DNA from: CAWHNT01 sp963830775
GTDB lineage: Bacteria > Pseudomonadota > Alphaproteobacteria > Geminicoccales > Geminicoccaceae
DNA: 64,000 nt
Assembly (NCBI GenBank): GCA_963830775.1
Contig: CAWHNT010000022.1
Location: 1 to 64,000 of the forward strand
Direction: 5' to 3'
Below the pieces are notes generated by a model. It did not search any database. It was not told the DNA's origin and saw only the letters and a list, made by a program, of their open reading frames with translations. Of the stretch, positions 17,858-27,441 are shown one piece after another; within the stretch, counting starts at the first letter, position 1; each line of letters begins with the position of its first letter. A program made the position numbers and the translations under genes.

Positions 17858-19110
17858 GCCGGGAACTCCCTCGGGGTCCCGGCGCCGACCCGGAGGCGCA
17901 TGATCAGGCCGAGATTGTAGCCGGCGACGTGCACCAGGTAGCGCTTGTGCAGGTTCTCGCGGCCGCGCAGCCAGGCCCGGCGCATGCCGCCGCGGTCGAG
18001 CACCAGCGCGAAGCTGCGCTCGACCAGCTCGGCCCGAAGCCTGAACGCCTCCCTGGCCACGCCTGAGCGCAGCCGGGCGCGGTTGTTGTAGACCGCCCGC
18101 CGCGCCTCCTCGTCGCCGTGCCAGCGGGACACATCCGGCTGCTTCTTCTCGGCGATCCGGCTCTTCCAGGCCCCGTCTTCCAGCTCCTTCAGGCCATCGC
18201 GCGAGTGGTATCCCTTGTCCGCCACCAGCTCGGCCGGCTCCTCCGCCGTCGGGGCCGGCACCGACCGCTGCCAGGTTGGCTTCGGCCGCCTCAGCGTCTC
18301 CGGCAGGGTCGCGGTGTCGCCCCGGTCGGCGGGGTGGATCTCGGCCGCGACGATCGGCCCCAGTCTCCAGGTCGACCGCGTGCTCGGGCTTGTAGGCGAG
18401 GCGGGTGCGGCCGTCCTTCAGCTTGGCGATCCTGGCTTCGGGATCGACCGGCGAGGTCCAGTCCTGCGTTCGACAGCCGCTTGCCCTTGCGCTTGCGGTC
18501 GAGCCGGACCAGGTCCTCGGCGGTCGGCGTCGCGATCCCGCTCTCCATCGCCAGGCGCTTGAGCATCTCGCGGTAGCCCTCGCCGGTGTCGCGCCGCACG
18601 ATCGCGCGCAGGGCGGCGTTGGCCTCCATGGTGGAGGCGTCGACCCCGATGCGGTCGCCCTTGACCAGGCCGTGCTCGGCCAGCCGCTCGAGCACCCAGG
18701 CGAAGACCGCCTCGTGCACCTCCAGCGGCAGCCGCGAGCGGGTCTTGCTCAGCCAGGAATGGTCGGGCACCGGCTCGGTCGTGCCCAGGCGCAGGAACTC
18801 CCGCAGGGAGAGGCTGTCCGAGCAGCGCCACTCGAGGCCGCGCTCGCTGTCGATCCCCTCGAAGTAGCCGACCAGGTGCATGCGGAAGTAGCGGCCCGGC
18901 GGCAGCGACGGCCGGCCCCGCCTGCTGGCGTAGTACGGCGCGCACTGGCGTCTCGGCGAAGCCGTCGAACCCGGCCTCGACCAGCACCGCCTGCAGGCGG
19001 TCGTAGAAGGCGTGCCCCGGCGAGCGCGGCAGCTCTGCCCAGCCCACCATCAGGTCCGCTCTGCCGCTCGCCTTGCCGGCCCAGCGCCATGCTCGCCCCC
19101 GCGCCGTCAC
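17858..19110 (-). pseudogene. IS1182/IS5-superfamily transposase, frameshifted
   Basis: Three frames in order give one DDE transposase: LMVGWAELPRSPGHAFYDRL and VLVEAGFDGFAE, then the DUF772-like part (MHLVGYFEGIDSERGLEWRC, VPDHSWLSKTRSRLP), the catalytic KGDRIGVDASTMEANAALRA, LVADKGYHSRDGLKELEDG and RERSFA-type VERSFALVLDRGGMRRAW. Frame changes occur near 18935, 18460 and 18270. The C-terminus runs out at the end of the DUF4239 gene without its own stop. I could not find clear terminal inverted repeats, so the element's ends are approximate. Confidence 0.75.
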
Positions 19111-19382
19111 GGCAGCAGCGAATCAGCCAGACCCGACTTCGTCAACGGGCTGCTAATCTAGCCGCCCGGGCGGAGCATCCGTGCGCCCTTACGGGCAGGC
19201 AGTGCAATGCGCTCTCTGGGACTGAGCTTTACGTTGAGGCCCAGGTGGCAGGAGACAGCATTGAGAGGCTAAACGGCAGCCATTTCGGAGCGCGGAGGTT
19301 GCCATGTGGTTGCCACGATCGTGGGATTGCCGCGCCTCACAGCGGCGTCTTTAGCCAAACTACTGATTTGAAAGGGAAAAGA

Positions 19383-19458
<76 letters not shown>

Positions 19459-19635
19459 AGCGACGGCTTCGCCGGCCGACCGGATGTAGGCGATCGAGTT
19501 CGGGCGCGCAAGGCTGTGCGCCATCGCTGCATGCCGGGATGCGGGGCGGCGCGTTGCCGGCAACCGGGGTAGGAAGATCGTCGCGGAACCGGCGCTGGCG
19601 GCGGTGTGTTCCGACCGCTCCACGAACCCGCCGGG

Positions 19636-21540
19636 ATGAGGGTGATGGCCGACATGCTCGGTACGACGCCGCAGATGCCCACCCCGGCCACGCCGGTCGC
19701 TTCCGCCCCTGCGGGTGGGGCGCAGACGCTGTCCACGCTCGCCGTCATCACCGCCACCATCGTGGCCCTCTATTTCGGCGCGGACATCCTGATCCCGATA
19801 GCGCTTGCGGTGCTGCTGAGCTTCGCGCTGGCACCGCTCGTCAACCGCCTGCGCCGGCTGGGGCTGCCGCGGGTGCCGGCGGTGCTGGCCGTGGTGCTCC
19901 TGGCCTTCCTCGCCATCGGCGGGTTCGGCGTCCTGGTCGGCAAGCAGCTGGCCCAGCTGGCCGACAACCTGCCGCAGTACCAGGAGACCATCCGCACCAA
20001 GATCCGCTCGCTGCAGATCGCCTCGCCGGGCGGCGGCTTCCTGGAGCGGGCAAGCAGCATGCTCCATGAGCTGGGCCAGGAGATCAAGGACGCGCAGGAG
20101 GCATCGCCCGCCCCGGCCGCATCGGGCCGGGTGACGATCGAGCGCGCCACCGACGAGCCGATCACGGTCAGGGTCGAGGAGCCGCCGCCGAGCCCGTTCG
20201 AGGTGATCGAGAACGTGGCCCTGCCGCTCCTGGCCCCGATCGGCACCGCCGGCATCGTCGTCGTCTTCGTCATCTTCATGCTGCTGGAGCGCGAGGATCT
20301 CCGCGACCGGCTGATCCGGCTCGTCAGCGGCGGCAACCTGCATCAGACCACCGAGGCCATGAACGAGGCGGCCAAGCGGGTCAGCCGCTACCTGCTGATG
20401 CAGCTCGTGGTGAACGCCTCCTACGGCATCCCGATCGGCGTCGGCCTCTGGCTCATCGGCATTCCCAACGCGCTGCTCTGGGGCGTGCTCGCCACCGTGC
20501 TGCGCTTCGTCCCCTATGTCGGCCCGTTCATCGCCGCCCTGTTCCCGATCGCCCTCGCGGTCGCGGTCGACCCCGGCTGGTCGATGCTGCTGTGGACCGT
20601 CGCCCTCTTTCTCGGCCTCGAGCTCCTCAGCAACAACGTGATCGAGCCCTGGCTCTACGGCTCCAGCACCGGCATGTCGACGGTGGCGATCCTGGCCGCC
20701 GCCGTGTTCTGGACCACGCTCTGGGGCCCGATGGGTCTCCTGCTCTCGACCCCGCTCACGGTCTGCCTCGCGGTCATCGGCCGCTACGTGCCGCAGCTGG
20801 CCTTCCTGGACGTGATGCTGGGCAGCGAGCCCGTGCTCAGCCCGCCCGAACGCCTCTACCAGCGGATGCTGGCGGGCGACCCGGAGGAGGGCGAGGACAT
20901 CGCCGAGGAGTTCCTCGAGGACCATCCGCTGGGCGTCTTCTACGACGAGGTGGGGCTCCCGGCACTGCGGCTGGCCGAGGCCGACCGGGCTGCCAAGATC
21001 CTGGGCGGAGCAACGCGCGTCGTCGTCACCGAGAGCTTCATCAAGGTGGTGGCCGAGCTTGCCGACCATGACGATGACGCGACCGAGCCCGCCGATGAGG
21101 ACGGCGCCGGGCTGGCGGTCCACCAGCCCGCCTGGTCGACGGGGAAGCCGGTCGCCTGCATCGCCGGCCGCACCGGCCTCGACCGGGCGGCCGCCGCCAT
21201 GCTGGCGCAGCTCCTGGAGCGCCGGGGAATCGGCACCACGGTGCTGCCGGCGGATGCGGTCAGCGGCGAGGGCATCAGGGCCGTCGATCTCGCCGGGGTC
21301 GAGCTGGTCTGCCTCTCCTATCTCAGCGCCGCCGGGGCGGCCCATGCCCGCCACGCCTGCCGCCGGCTGCGCCGCCGGGCACCTTCGGCCAGGATCATGG
21401 TGGGCCTGTGGAGCGGCGGGCTTGCCAACAACAAGAGCGCGGATGCGGCGGCCGGGCTCTCGGCCGACCTGGTCGCCACCTCGCTGGCTCAGGCGGTCGA
21501 GCAGGTGGAAGCGCTGGCCGTCGCAGCGCCCCGGGCATGA
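19636..21540 (+). CDS. AI-2E family transporter with C-terminal B12-binding-like domain
   Basis: About 634 residues. The first 420 are a PerM/AI-2E-type membrane protein: LSTLAVITATIVALYFGADI, LPRVPAVLAVVLLAFLAIG, a periplasmic helical part, IVVVFVIFMLLEREDLRDRL, then GIPNALLWGVLATVLRFVPY and GPFIAALFPIALAVAVDP. A soluble C-terminal extension of about 200 residues includes a Rossmann-like GKPVACIAGRTGLDRAAAAM and GVELVCLSYLSAAGAAHARH, which resembles cobalamin-binding folds but shows no clear DxHxxG. The substrate of such transporters is rarely AI-2. The open frame begins at a GTG 30 nt earlier; I chose ATG 19636, and ATG 19645 is also possible. Confidence 0.8.
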   Translation: MRVMADMLGTTPQMPTPATPVASAPAGGAQTLSTLAVITATIVALYFGADILIPIALAVLLSFALAPLVNRLRRLGLPRVPAVLAVVLLAFLAIGGFGVLVGKQLAQLADNLPQYQETIRTKIRSLQIASPGGGFLERASSMLHELGQEIKDAQEASPAPAASGRVTIERATDEPITVRVEEPPPSPFEVIENVALPLLAPIGTAGIVVVFVIFMLLEREDLRDRLIRLVSGGNLHQTTEAMNEAAKRVSRYLLMQLVVNASYGIPIGVGLWLIGIPNALLWGVLATVLRFVPYVGPFIAALFPIALAVAVDPGWSMLLWTVALFLGLELLSNNVIEPWLYGSSTGMSTVAILAAAVFWTTLWGPMGLLLSTPLTVCLAVIGRYVPQLAFLDVMLGSEPVLSPPERLYQRMLAGDPEEGEDIAEEFLEDHPLGVFYDEVGLPALRLAEADRAAKILGGATRVVVTESFIKVVAELADHDDDATEPADEDGAGLAVHQPAWSTGKPVACIAGRTGLDRAAAAMLAQLLERRGIGTTVLPADAVSGEGIRAVDLAGVELVCLSYLSAAGAAHARHACRRLRRRAPSARIMVGLWSGGLANNKSADAAAGLSADLVATSLAQAVEQVEALAVAAPRA

Positions 21541-21546
21541 GCGGCC

Positions 21547-22440
21547 TCAGGCAGGGCGACGAGCCCCCGTGGCGGCACGCACCTCCGCCGGGCTCGCGAG
21601 CCTGCCGCCCGCCGCCCTGATGAGGCTGGCCGCCTCCCTTACCCACTCCAGGTTGGTGATGCCGGTCCCCAGGGGCGCGTCCTCGAGCCCGACCCGGACA
21701 TGGCCGCCGGCCTCGACGGCAGCTTGGATCAGCGGCCGGATATCGACGCCGAGCCCCGCCACCATCCACGGTGCCCCCGGCGCCTCGCGCGCCAGCAGCT
21801 CGCGGTAGCTCTGCAGAGCGAAGGGCAGGGGCGGGTAGCCGAAGGTGAGGTCGTCCGTGAACATCAGCCGGTAGACCGGTCCGGGCCCGCCGGGACAGCG
21901 GTGCCTGAGGGCGGCACCCAGGCGCAGGAACCCGGGCTCGTAGATGGCGTAGCTCGGGACCAGCCCATGGCGGCCGGCAAGCTCCAGCCCATGGCGCACA
22001 TGCGATTCCGGGTTGAGGTAGACGAACCCTGGGCGGTCCTGCTCGAGGTCGGCGCGGAAGCTCATCTGGGTCGAGCCCGGATCGACAACGGCCCACTCGA
22101 TCAGGCCTTCCCGGGCGAGTTCCTCGACGGCGGCGTAGCGGGCGGAAGCGGCCCCGGCCTCGGGCGCATCGGTCGAGCCTGCGAGCGGGACGGTCGGGTA
22201 GACGATCGCGTCCACGGCAGCACGGATGCCCCGGATGATCCGGGCGTAGATGGCGGCATCGTCCTTCTGCCGCCCGGTGGCCGGATCGTAGGCGTGCAGG
22301 TGGACGATCGCGGCACCGGCGCGGGCGCAGGCGATCCCGTCCTCGATCACCTCCTCCTCGGTGATCGGGATCAAGGGCTGCCGCTCACGCGCCCAGGGAC
22401 CGTTGAGCGCCACCTCGAGCCAGACCGGATTCCGGGTCAC
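21547..22440 (-). CDS. BKACE family beta-keto acid cleavage enzyme (DUF849)
   Basis: A 297-residue enzyme of the beta-keto acid cleavage family, which condenses a beta-keto acid with acetyl-CoA by a zinc-dependent Claisen-type reaction (the best known is 3-keto-5-aminohexanoate cleavage in lysine fermentation). The N-terminal LEVALNGPWARERQPLIPIT, the metal-ligand AAIVHLHAYDPATG, a central VDPGSTQMS and the C-terminal GLEDAPLGTGITN fit the family. It is a TIM barrel with no signal peptide. The exact substrate cannot be read from sequence. It is divergent from the hydrolase at 22556. Confidence 0.82.
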   Translation of the reverse strand: MTRNPVWLEVALNGPWARERQPLIPITEEEVIEDGIACARAGAAIVHLHAYDPATGRQKDDAAIYARIIRGIRAAVDAIVYPTVPLAGSTDAPEAGAASARYAAVEELAREGLIEWAVVDPGSTQMSFRADLEQDRPGFVYLNPESHVRHGLELAGRHGLVPSYAIYEPGFLRLGAALRHRCPGGPGPVYRLMFTDDLTFGYPPLPFALQSYRELLAREAPGAPWMVAGLGVDIRPLIQAAVEAGGHVRVGLEDAPLGTGITNLEWVREAASLIRAAGGRLASPAEVRAATGARRPA

Positions 22441-22555
22441 CTGTCCTCACCCCCTGCTTCCCGCAGCCCAGCCCGGCTCCGCCCGCGAGTGCCATTTCTC
22501 ACAGCAGGCCCGCAGCTTCCCGTGCAACCTCCGGCTGAGCATCGGGGAGAGGATT

Positions 22556-23425
22556 ATGCCAGGGCCGGATGGACGGATCATCATCGGCATCCACGGTCTG
22601 AGGCCCAAGCCGCCGGCGGACGTGGAGGAGCGCTACTGGCGCGGCGCCATCTGCGAGGGCCTCGCCCGCAACTGCGGCACGCATGTGGCACCCGGGGCGC
22701 TGCCGTTCGCCCTCTGCTATTGGGCCGACTGGCGAGGCGACCCGCCCAAGGACCCCACGACGGACGACGAGCCTTGGGAGGCGCTCCAGGGCAGCGGGCC
22801 GTTCCCGGAGTATCACGAGACCTGGCGCGACCGGATCCGCACCGAGCTGGGCGACGAGACGGGCGATGTCATCGACTGGTTCAAGGCGCACGGTGCGCCG
22901 GGTCTCCTGGGAGCCGCAGCCCTCGAGCGCCACGCCCAGGATCTTCACATCTACTACACGGACGACGGCAGGCGCAGCCTGCTCAGGAGGCGCCTCAGGG
23001 ATTTCCTGATCGACCATGCGGGCAAGCGCATCTGTCTGATCGCGCACTCGATGGGCTCGATCGTCGCCTATGACGTGCTGCGGCTGATCGGCGACGAGAG
23101 GCCCGACTTCACGATCGAGCATCTGGTCACCATCGGCTCGCCGCTGGGCCTGCCCTACGTGCGGCGGAAGATCATCCAGGAGCACCGGGCAGCCCGCACC
23201 CCCTCGGTCGTCCGCCGCTGGAGCAACCTCGCCGACCGCTGGGACCGGATCGCCACGGACGTGGTGCTGAACGGCGACTTCAGCCCCAACGCGCGCGGCG
23301 TCGAGCCCGCCGACGACCTCGTCCTGAACCTCTATGTCGGCCGGAGCGGCGAGCCCAACCACCACAAGAGCTGGGGCTATCTCAGGACGCCCGAGCTCTC
23401 GCGCCTCGTGCTGGAGCTCGTCTAG
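22556..23425 (+). CDS. Alpha/beta hydrolase, lipase-like
   Basis: A 289-residue cytoplasmic alpha/beta hydrolase. It opens GRIIIGIHGLRPKPP, has the nucleophile elbow CLIAHSMGSIVAYDVLRLIG (G-H-S-M-G), and LVTIGSPLGLPYVRRKI like lipase/phospholipase-type esterases. The catalytic His is probably in EPNHHKSWGYL near the end. The ATG at 22556 is preceded by GGGGAGAGG, which fixes the start even though the frame is open further upstream. A strong hairpin follows the stop. Substrate unknown. Confidence 0.78.
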   Translation: MPGPDGRIIIGIHGLRPKPPADVEERYWRGAICEGLARNCGTHVAPGALPFALCYWADWRGDPPKDPTTDDEPWEALQGSGPFPEYHETWRDRIRTELGDETGDVIDWFKAHGAPGLLGAAALERHAQDLHIYYTDDGRRSLLRRRLRDFLIDHAGKRICLIAHSMGSIVAYDVLRLIGDERPDFTIEHLVTIGSPLGLPYVRRKIIQEHRAARTPSVVRRWSNLADRWDRIATDVVLNGDFSPNARGVEPADDLVLNLYVGRSGEPNHHKSWGYLRTPELSRLVLELV

Positions 23426-23426
23426 C

Positions 23427-23453
23427 GCGCTTTCACACGGAGCGTGAAAGCGC
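23427..23453 (+). terminator. Terminator-like hairpin after the lipase-like gene
   Basis: A perfect 10-bp stem, GCGCTTTCAC (23427-23436) with GTGAAAGCGC (23444-23453), and a 7-nt loop. It starts 2 nt after the stop codon at 23425. There is no T-run, so the terminator role is likely but not certain. Confidence 0.55.
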
Positions 23454-23563
23454 CGCCTCAAGCAGGCCGAAGGCCGGTAGGCACGAGGAAGGGCCGGCCG
23501 TCGCTGCCGCACGCTTGTTCCCTCAGCAGCGAAGAGACAACCCAATCCACCCAAGGAGGCTTC

Positions 23564-24640
23564 ATGCCGAGGGACCGCGCGGGACGCATTCGCACCGTCA
23601 GACTCGAGTTCAATCATCCGCCCGGCTTGAAGCGGACCAAGGCGGTTCGAGACAACCTGTCGACCGTCGCCGTCGACCGCGACTGCTTTTGGTTCGGCAC
23701 GGACGAGGGTATCGCGCTGGACCGGCTGACGTCCGACGGGCTGGACCGGTATGCCAGGCATGCCGTGTTCGACCTGACCGACTTCATCGATCTCCCTCTT
23801 CCTCCAGAGGAAGGCGAAGTCGACATCGAGGGGATGGCAGTTCAGGGCGACCATCTGTGGCTCGTGGGCTCGCATGCCAGGACGCGTGACAAGCCCGACC
23901 TCAATAAAGGAGCTGAGAAGAGCATCGAGAAGCTCGAGGACACCGATCCGAACCCGAACCGCTGGACGCTGGCACGCATCCCGCTGGTGGAGGGTGACGG
24001 CGGCCGAGCCCTGTCGAGAAGCCTGCCCGGCAGCGATGCCGGGGTGGCCTGGCTCCCGGCGACGGAGAAGGAGTTCATCCTCCTGACGGCGTTACGGGAC
24101 GACAAGCACCTGAGCGACTTCCTCAAGCTGCCCGCGAAGGAGAACGGGTTCGACATCGAAGGCCTCGCCATCCGGGACGATCGCCTCCTGATCGGTCTCC
24201 GCGGACCTGTTCTGCGGGGCTGGGCGATCGTTCTGGAGCTGGAGGTCGGTGCCGAGGGGAGCGAGCTGCGGCTGCGCCCGATCGGCCCGAAGGATCGTCC
24301 CTACCGCAAGCACTTCCTGAACCTGGAGGGTTGCGGCGTCCGGGACCTCTGCTTCGCGGGCAACGACCTCCTGGTGCTCGCGGGCCCGACCATGGCGCTG
24401 GACGGTGCCATCCGCCTCCATCGCTGGCGGGTGCCGGACGGCACGGCCGATACCATCACCGACGAGGACGGCTGCCGGGCAGTGTTCGACGTGCCCTGGC
24501 GCCGCGGCGCCGACCGAGCCGAGGGCATCGTCATGCTGCCGGCCGCCAACGAGCTGCTCGTCGTCTATGACAGCCCGGCCGAAGACCGGAAGCACGGCCT
24601 GGCCGGCGTCGACGCCGATGTCTTCGCCCTGCCCGGATAA
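23564..24640 (+). CDS. DUF3616 domain protein
   Basis: A 358-residue soluble protein with a repeated beta-propeller-like pattern: STVAVDRDCFWFGTDEG, DIEGMAVQGDHLWLVGSHAR, GFDIEGLAIRDDRLLIGLRG, LRPIGPKDRPYRKHFLNLEG and RGADRAEGIVMLPAANELLV. The repeated DIEG(M/L)A and D.L(W/L).(V/G) elements are typical of DUF3616 proteins, whose role is unknown. AAGGAGG lies 7-8 nt before the ATG at 23564. No signal peptide is seen. Confidence 0.75.
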   Translation: MPRDRAGRIRTVRLEFNHPPGLKRTKAVRDNLSTVAVDRDCFWFGTDEGIALDRLTSDGLDRYARHAVFDLTDFIDLPLPPEEGEVDIEGMAVQGDHLWLVGSHARTRDKPDLNKGAEKSIEKLEDTDPNPNRWTLARIPLVEGDGGRALSRSLPGSDAGVAWLPATEKEFILLTALRDDKHLSDFLKLPAKENGFDIEGLAIRDDRLLIGLRGPVLRGWAIVLELEVGAEGSELRLRPIGPKDRPYRKHFLNLEGCGVRDLCFAGNDLLVLAGPTMALDGAIRLHRWRVPDGTADTITDEDGCRAVFDVPWRRGADRAEGIVMLPAANELLVVYDSPAEDRKHGLAGVDADVFALPG

Positions 24641-24864
24641 ACGTCGGCCCAGCTTTCGCCCCTGTTCTGCCGGACCGCCTGCTCGTTTGCCCGAATTGCA
24701 GGGCTGCGGAGCCACTACCCTGGATGTTCCGGCCCATCTTCCGCTAACCTCCGCGGCTGCGGGAACACGGCCCGCGCCGCGGCACCCCAGCTTGGGCCCG
24801 AGCCGGTCAGTCAAGGCCCGGGCATGCGAGTGGCGGCCGGGATGGACGAAGGGCAAGGGGTACG

Positions 24865-25791
24865 ATGACGCGCGCCGCCACTCTCTCGCGGCTGATCTTC
24901 GCCGAGCGACGGGTGACGCCGATCCGTGCCGACCGCGAGCGGACGCTGGTCCTGCCGGACGGGCGCAGGCTCGGCGTAGCCGAGTTCGGCGAGCGTGCCG
25001 CGGTGCCGATCGTCTACCTGCACGGCTTTCTCGGCAGCCGGCTCGAGCCCGGTGCCGCCGACGGCCGCACCTCGGGCATCATCGCCTTCGACCGCCCGGG
25101 CTATGGCGGCAGCGACCTCCAGCCGGCCCCCTCGCTCGCGGCCTTCGGCCAGGACATCGCCGCCGGCCTCGACCTCCTGGGCATCGAGCGCTGCGTGCTG
25201 GTCGGCGCCTCGGCCGGGGCGCCCTATGCCGTGGCGGCCGCCCTGGCGCTGGGGCCCCGGGTGGCGAAGCTCGTGCTGGCGGCCGGCATCGGCGGGCCGG
25301 AGGTTCTGCTGGGTGCTGGCGGGGCAGCCCGGGTGATCGTGCGTCTGGCAGGGCAGGCACTGGCCGGCCGGCTGCTGCACGGCTGGTTCCGCCTCGCCCG
25401 CCGGACCGGGCTCGACCGGACGCTGCTCGGGATCGCGATCTCGACCGAGTTCGCGTCGCTGGCCCGGCTCGGGATCGAGACCGCCACCGTGCACGAGCGG
25501 CTGCTGCAGTCGCTGCGCGCCGGCAGCGACCGCTGGCTTCGAGGCGTGCTCGCGGACGCGCGGCTGCTGACGCGGACCTGGGATGTGGACCTGAGCCGCC
25601 TCGCACCCGGCACGGTGGTGATCCACGGCACCGCCGACCCTGCCGTGCCGGCGGCCCATGCCGCGTGGTATGCGGCCCACCTGCCGGCCCCGGAGATCGA
25701 GATGGTCCGCGGGCAGCGGCATCTCTCGCTCTGCTTTGCCAGCGTCGCCACGGTCGAGCGGTTCGCGCGCGAGGCAGCCCTCCAGCCCTGA
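24865..25791 (+). CDS. Alpha/beta hydrolase
   Basis: A 308-residue alpha/beta hydrolase. Strand/oxyanion part PIVYLHGFLGSRLEPG, FDRPGYGGSDLQP, nucleophile elbow CVLVGASAGAPYAVAAALAL (G-A-S-A-G), catalytic-acid region VVIHGTADPAVPAAH and a catalytic His in GQRHLSLCF. The lid is a helical stretch between about 140 and 230. It precedes a second esterase gene by 57 nt on the same strand, so the two are probably co-transcribed. The substrate is not evident. Confidence 0.8.
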   Translation: MTRAATLSRLIFAERRVTPIRADRERTLVLPDGRRLGVAEFGERAAVPIVYLHGFLGSRLEPGAADGRTSGIIAFDRPGYGGSDLQPAPSLAAFGQDIAAGLDLLGIERCVLVGASAGAPYAVAAALALGPRVAKLVLAAGIGGPEVLLGAGGAARVIVRLAGQALAGRLLHGWFRLARRTGLDRTLLGIAISTEFASLARLGIETATVHERLLQSLRAGSDRWLRGVLADARLLTRTWDVDLSRLAPGTVVIHGTADPAVPAAHAAWYAAHLPAPEIEMVRGQRHLSLCFASVATVERFAREAALQP

Positions 25792-25848
25792 CCGCTTGCG
25801 CTGGTGCCCCACGGGCGGCAAAGCTCCGCCCAAGCGAGGAGGCAGGCG

Positions 25849-26787
25849 ATGGCAGAGCTCGACCCGGCGATGGCGGCCATACTGGCGGAGATCAACCGGC
25901 AGGCGCTGCCGTCCTACGACACCATGCCGGCCGCCGACGCCCGTGCCGAGGCCCTGCGCCGCAACGCCTTCTGGAACGAGATCGTGGTGCCCGTTCCCCG
26001 GGTCGAGGAGGTCGTAGCACCAGGGCCGCGCGGCGAGATCCGGGTCCGGCTCTATGCCGGCGAGCGTGCCGGCCCGTCGGCACCCTGTCTCCTCTACATC
26101 CACGGCGGCGGCTGGGTGATCTGCTCGCTCGACACCCACGACACCGTTTGCCGCCGGCTTGCCCGCGACGGCAACTTCGTCGTCGCCAGCGTGGATTATG
26201 GCTTGGCCCCGGAGCACCCGTTCCCGCACGGGCTGGACGACTGCCACGCTGCGCTCGCCTGGCTGCGCGCCCAAGGCCCGCGGCTCGGCATCGACCCGGG
26301 CCGGATCGCGGTCGGCGGCGATTCGGCCGGCGCCAACCTGGCGCTCGCCTTGTGCCTCAAGCTGCGCGACGCCGGCGAGCCTCAGCCCAGGGCCGCCGCC
26401 CTGATCTACGGCGCCTACACCGACGATCACGACAGCCCCTCGCACGCGGCCTTCGGCGGCGGCGACTTCGTCCTGTCGACCGCGATGATGCGCTGGTTCT
26501 GGGACCATTACGTGCCCGACCCGGCGCGGCGCCGCGATCCTCTGGTCTCGCCCCTCTACGCCGACCTGCGCGGCCTGCCGCCGCTCTACGTCTCGGCGGC
26601 CGAACTCGACCCCTTGCGCGACGACAGCGAGCGTCTGGCCCGGCGCCTCATCGATGCCGGCATCGACTTCGACTACCGCCTCTGGCGCGGCGTCGCCCAC
26701 GCCTGCATCATGATGGGCCGCCTCCTGCCGCGCGCCGACGAGTTCACGGCCGACATCGCCCGCTTCCTCGACGCCCGGCTGGCCTGA
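25849..26787 (+). CDS. HSL-type (family IV) esterase
   Basis: A 312-residue carboxylesterase of the hormone-sensitive lipase group. The oxyanion motif is CLLYIHGGGWVICSLDTHD (HGGG), the nucleophile motif is IAVGGDSAGANLALALCLK (GDSAG), the acid lies in SAAELDPLRDDSERL, and the His in WRGVAHACIMMGRL. Length and spacing are normal for the family. The ATG at 25849 follows GAGGAGG; the frame is open 15 codons further upstream without a better site. It likely hydrolyses short-chain esters in the cytoplasm. Confidence 0.88.
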   Translation: MAELDPAMAAILAEINRQALPSYDTMPAADARAEALRRNAFWNEIVVPVPRVEEVVAPGPRGEIRVRLYAGERAGPSAPCLLYIHGGGWVICSLDTHDTVCRRLARDGNFVVASVDYGLAPEHPFPHGLDDCHAALAWLRAQGPRLGIDPGRIAVGGDSAGANLALALCLKLRDAGEPQPRAAALIYGAYTDDHDSPSHAAFGGGDFVLSTAMMRWFWDHYVPDPARRRDPLVSPLYADLRGLPPLYVSAAELDPLRDDSERLARRLIDAGIDFDYRLWRGVAHACIMMGRLLPRADEFTADIARFLDARLA

Positions 26788-26796
26788 GGCGGAGCC

Positions 26797-27324
26797 CTAC
26801 TCTGCCTCGAGCGTCAGGCTCCTGCCCTTGATCGAGGTGAACGTGACCGTCGTCGGCCGTCCGGCCATGCTGCCCCGGAAGGTAAGCGGTGCCTTGAACG
26901 CGACCTTGACCTCGACGGGTGCTAGGGGCTCGCCCAGCTCGTAGGAGGCGAGACGCTGCTTCGTCAGGGTGACGTTGGCATTGTTCCTGCCCGATACCTG
27001 GACCTTGATCTCGGTCGGGTTCTTCTTGTGCTGCCTGAATTTGTAGATGCTGGCGATGCCGAAGCCGATGCCCGCGATATAGCCACCGCAGAGTGACGGG
27101 CTGCAGTCCAGGGTGAGCGTGGTGACGTCGGGCGTGACCGTCACCTGGCTGGTGTCGGCCTTCAGCCGAACCTCGACCTCCTCGTCGGTGAAGGGCTTGC
27201 CGTCCGCCACGCCGGAAGCGACGAAGCCCAGCCTGTACGTGACCGGCTTGGCCCAGGCCTCGCCGGCCGTGCTGGCCAGCAGTGCCAGCGCAATGATCGG
27301 CGCGATACCACGTCGGTACGTCAT
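26797..27324 (-). CDS. Secreted hypothetical protein
   Basis: A 175-residue protein with a clear signal peptide (MTYRRGIAPIIALALLASTA, cleavage near AWAKPV). The mature part is beta-rich (VTYRLGFVASGVADGKPF, VEVRLKADTSQVTVTPDV) with a Cys pair in LDCSPSLCGGY that could form a disulfide, a hydrophobic glycine segment, and a KFRQHKKNPTEIKVQVSG stretch. I do not recognise a family. It faces the esterase gene tail to tail. Confidence 0.6.
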   Translation of the reverse strand: MTYRRGIAPIIALALLASTAGEAWAKPVTYRLGFVASGVADGKPFTDEEVEVRLKADTSQVTVTPDVTTLTLDCSPSLCGGYIAGIGFGIASIYKFRQHKKNPTEIKVQVSGRNNANVTLTKQRLASYELGEPLAPVEVKVAFKAPLTFRGSMAGRPTTVTFTSIKGRSLTLEAE

Positions 27325-27441
27325 CCTGACCTCCCTGACTGACCCCGTCCCGTGTGAGCCTAGCCCCGTGGGACCGGGTTAGCCTTAGGCCGGACGTCGA
27401 CGGCCGGCCATCCCTCACAGGACGCCAACCGAGGCTGGATC

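Noticed and set aside
17850..17870. Terminal inverted repeats for the broken IS1182/IS5-type transposase
   Set aside because: Sequences at about 17850 and 19110-19160 do not match as inverted repeats, so I did not define element ends.
24405..26831. An 808-codon plus frame covering two hydrolase genes
   Set aside because: It is Arg/Ala/Pro-rich with no domain and overlaps two clear esterase genes in another frame; a GC-rich shadow.
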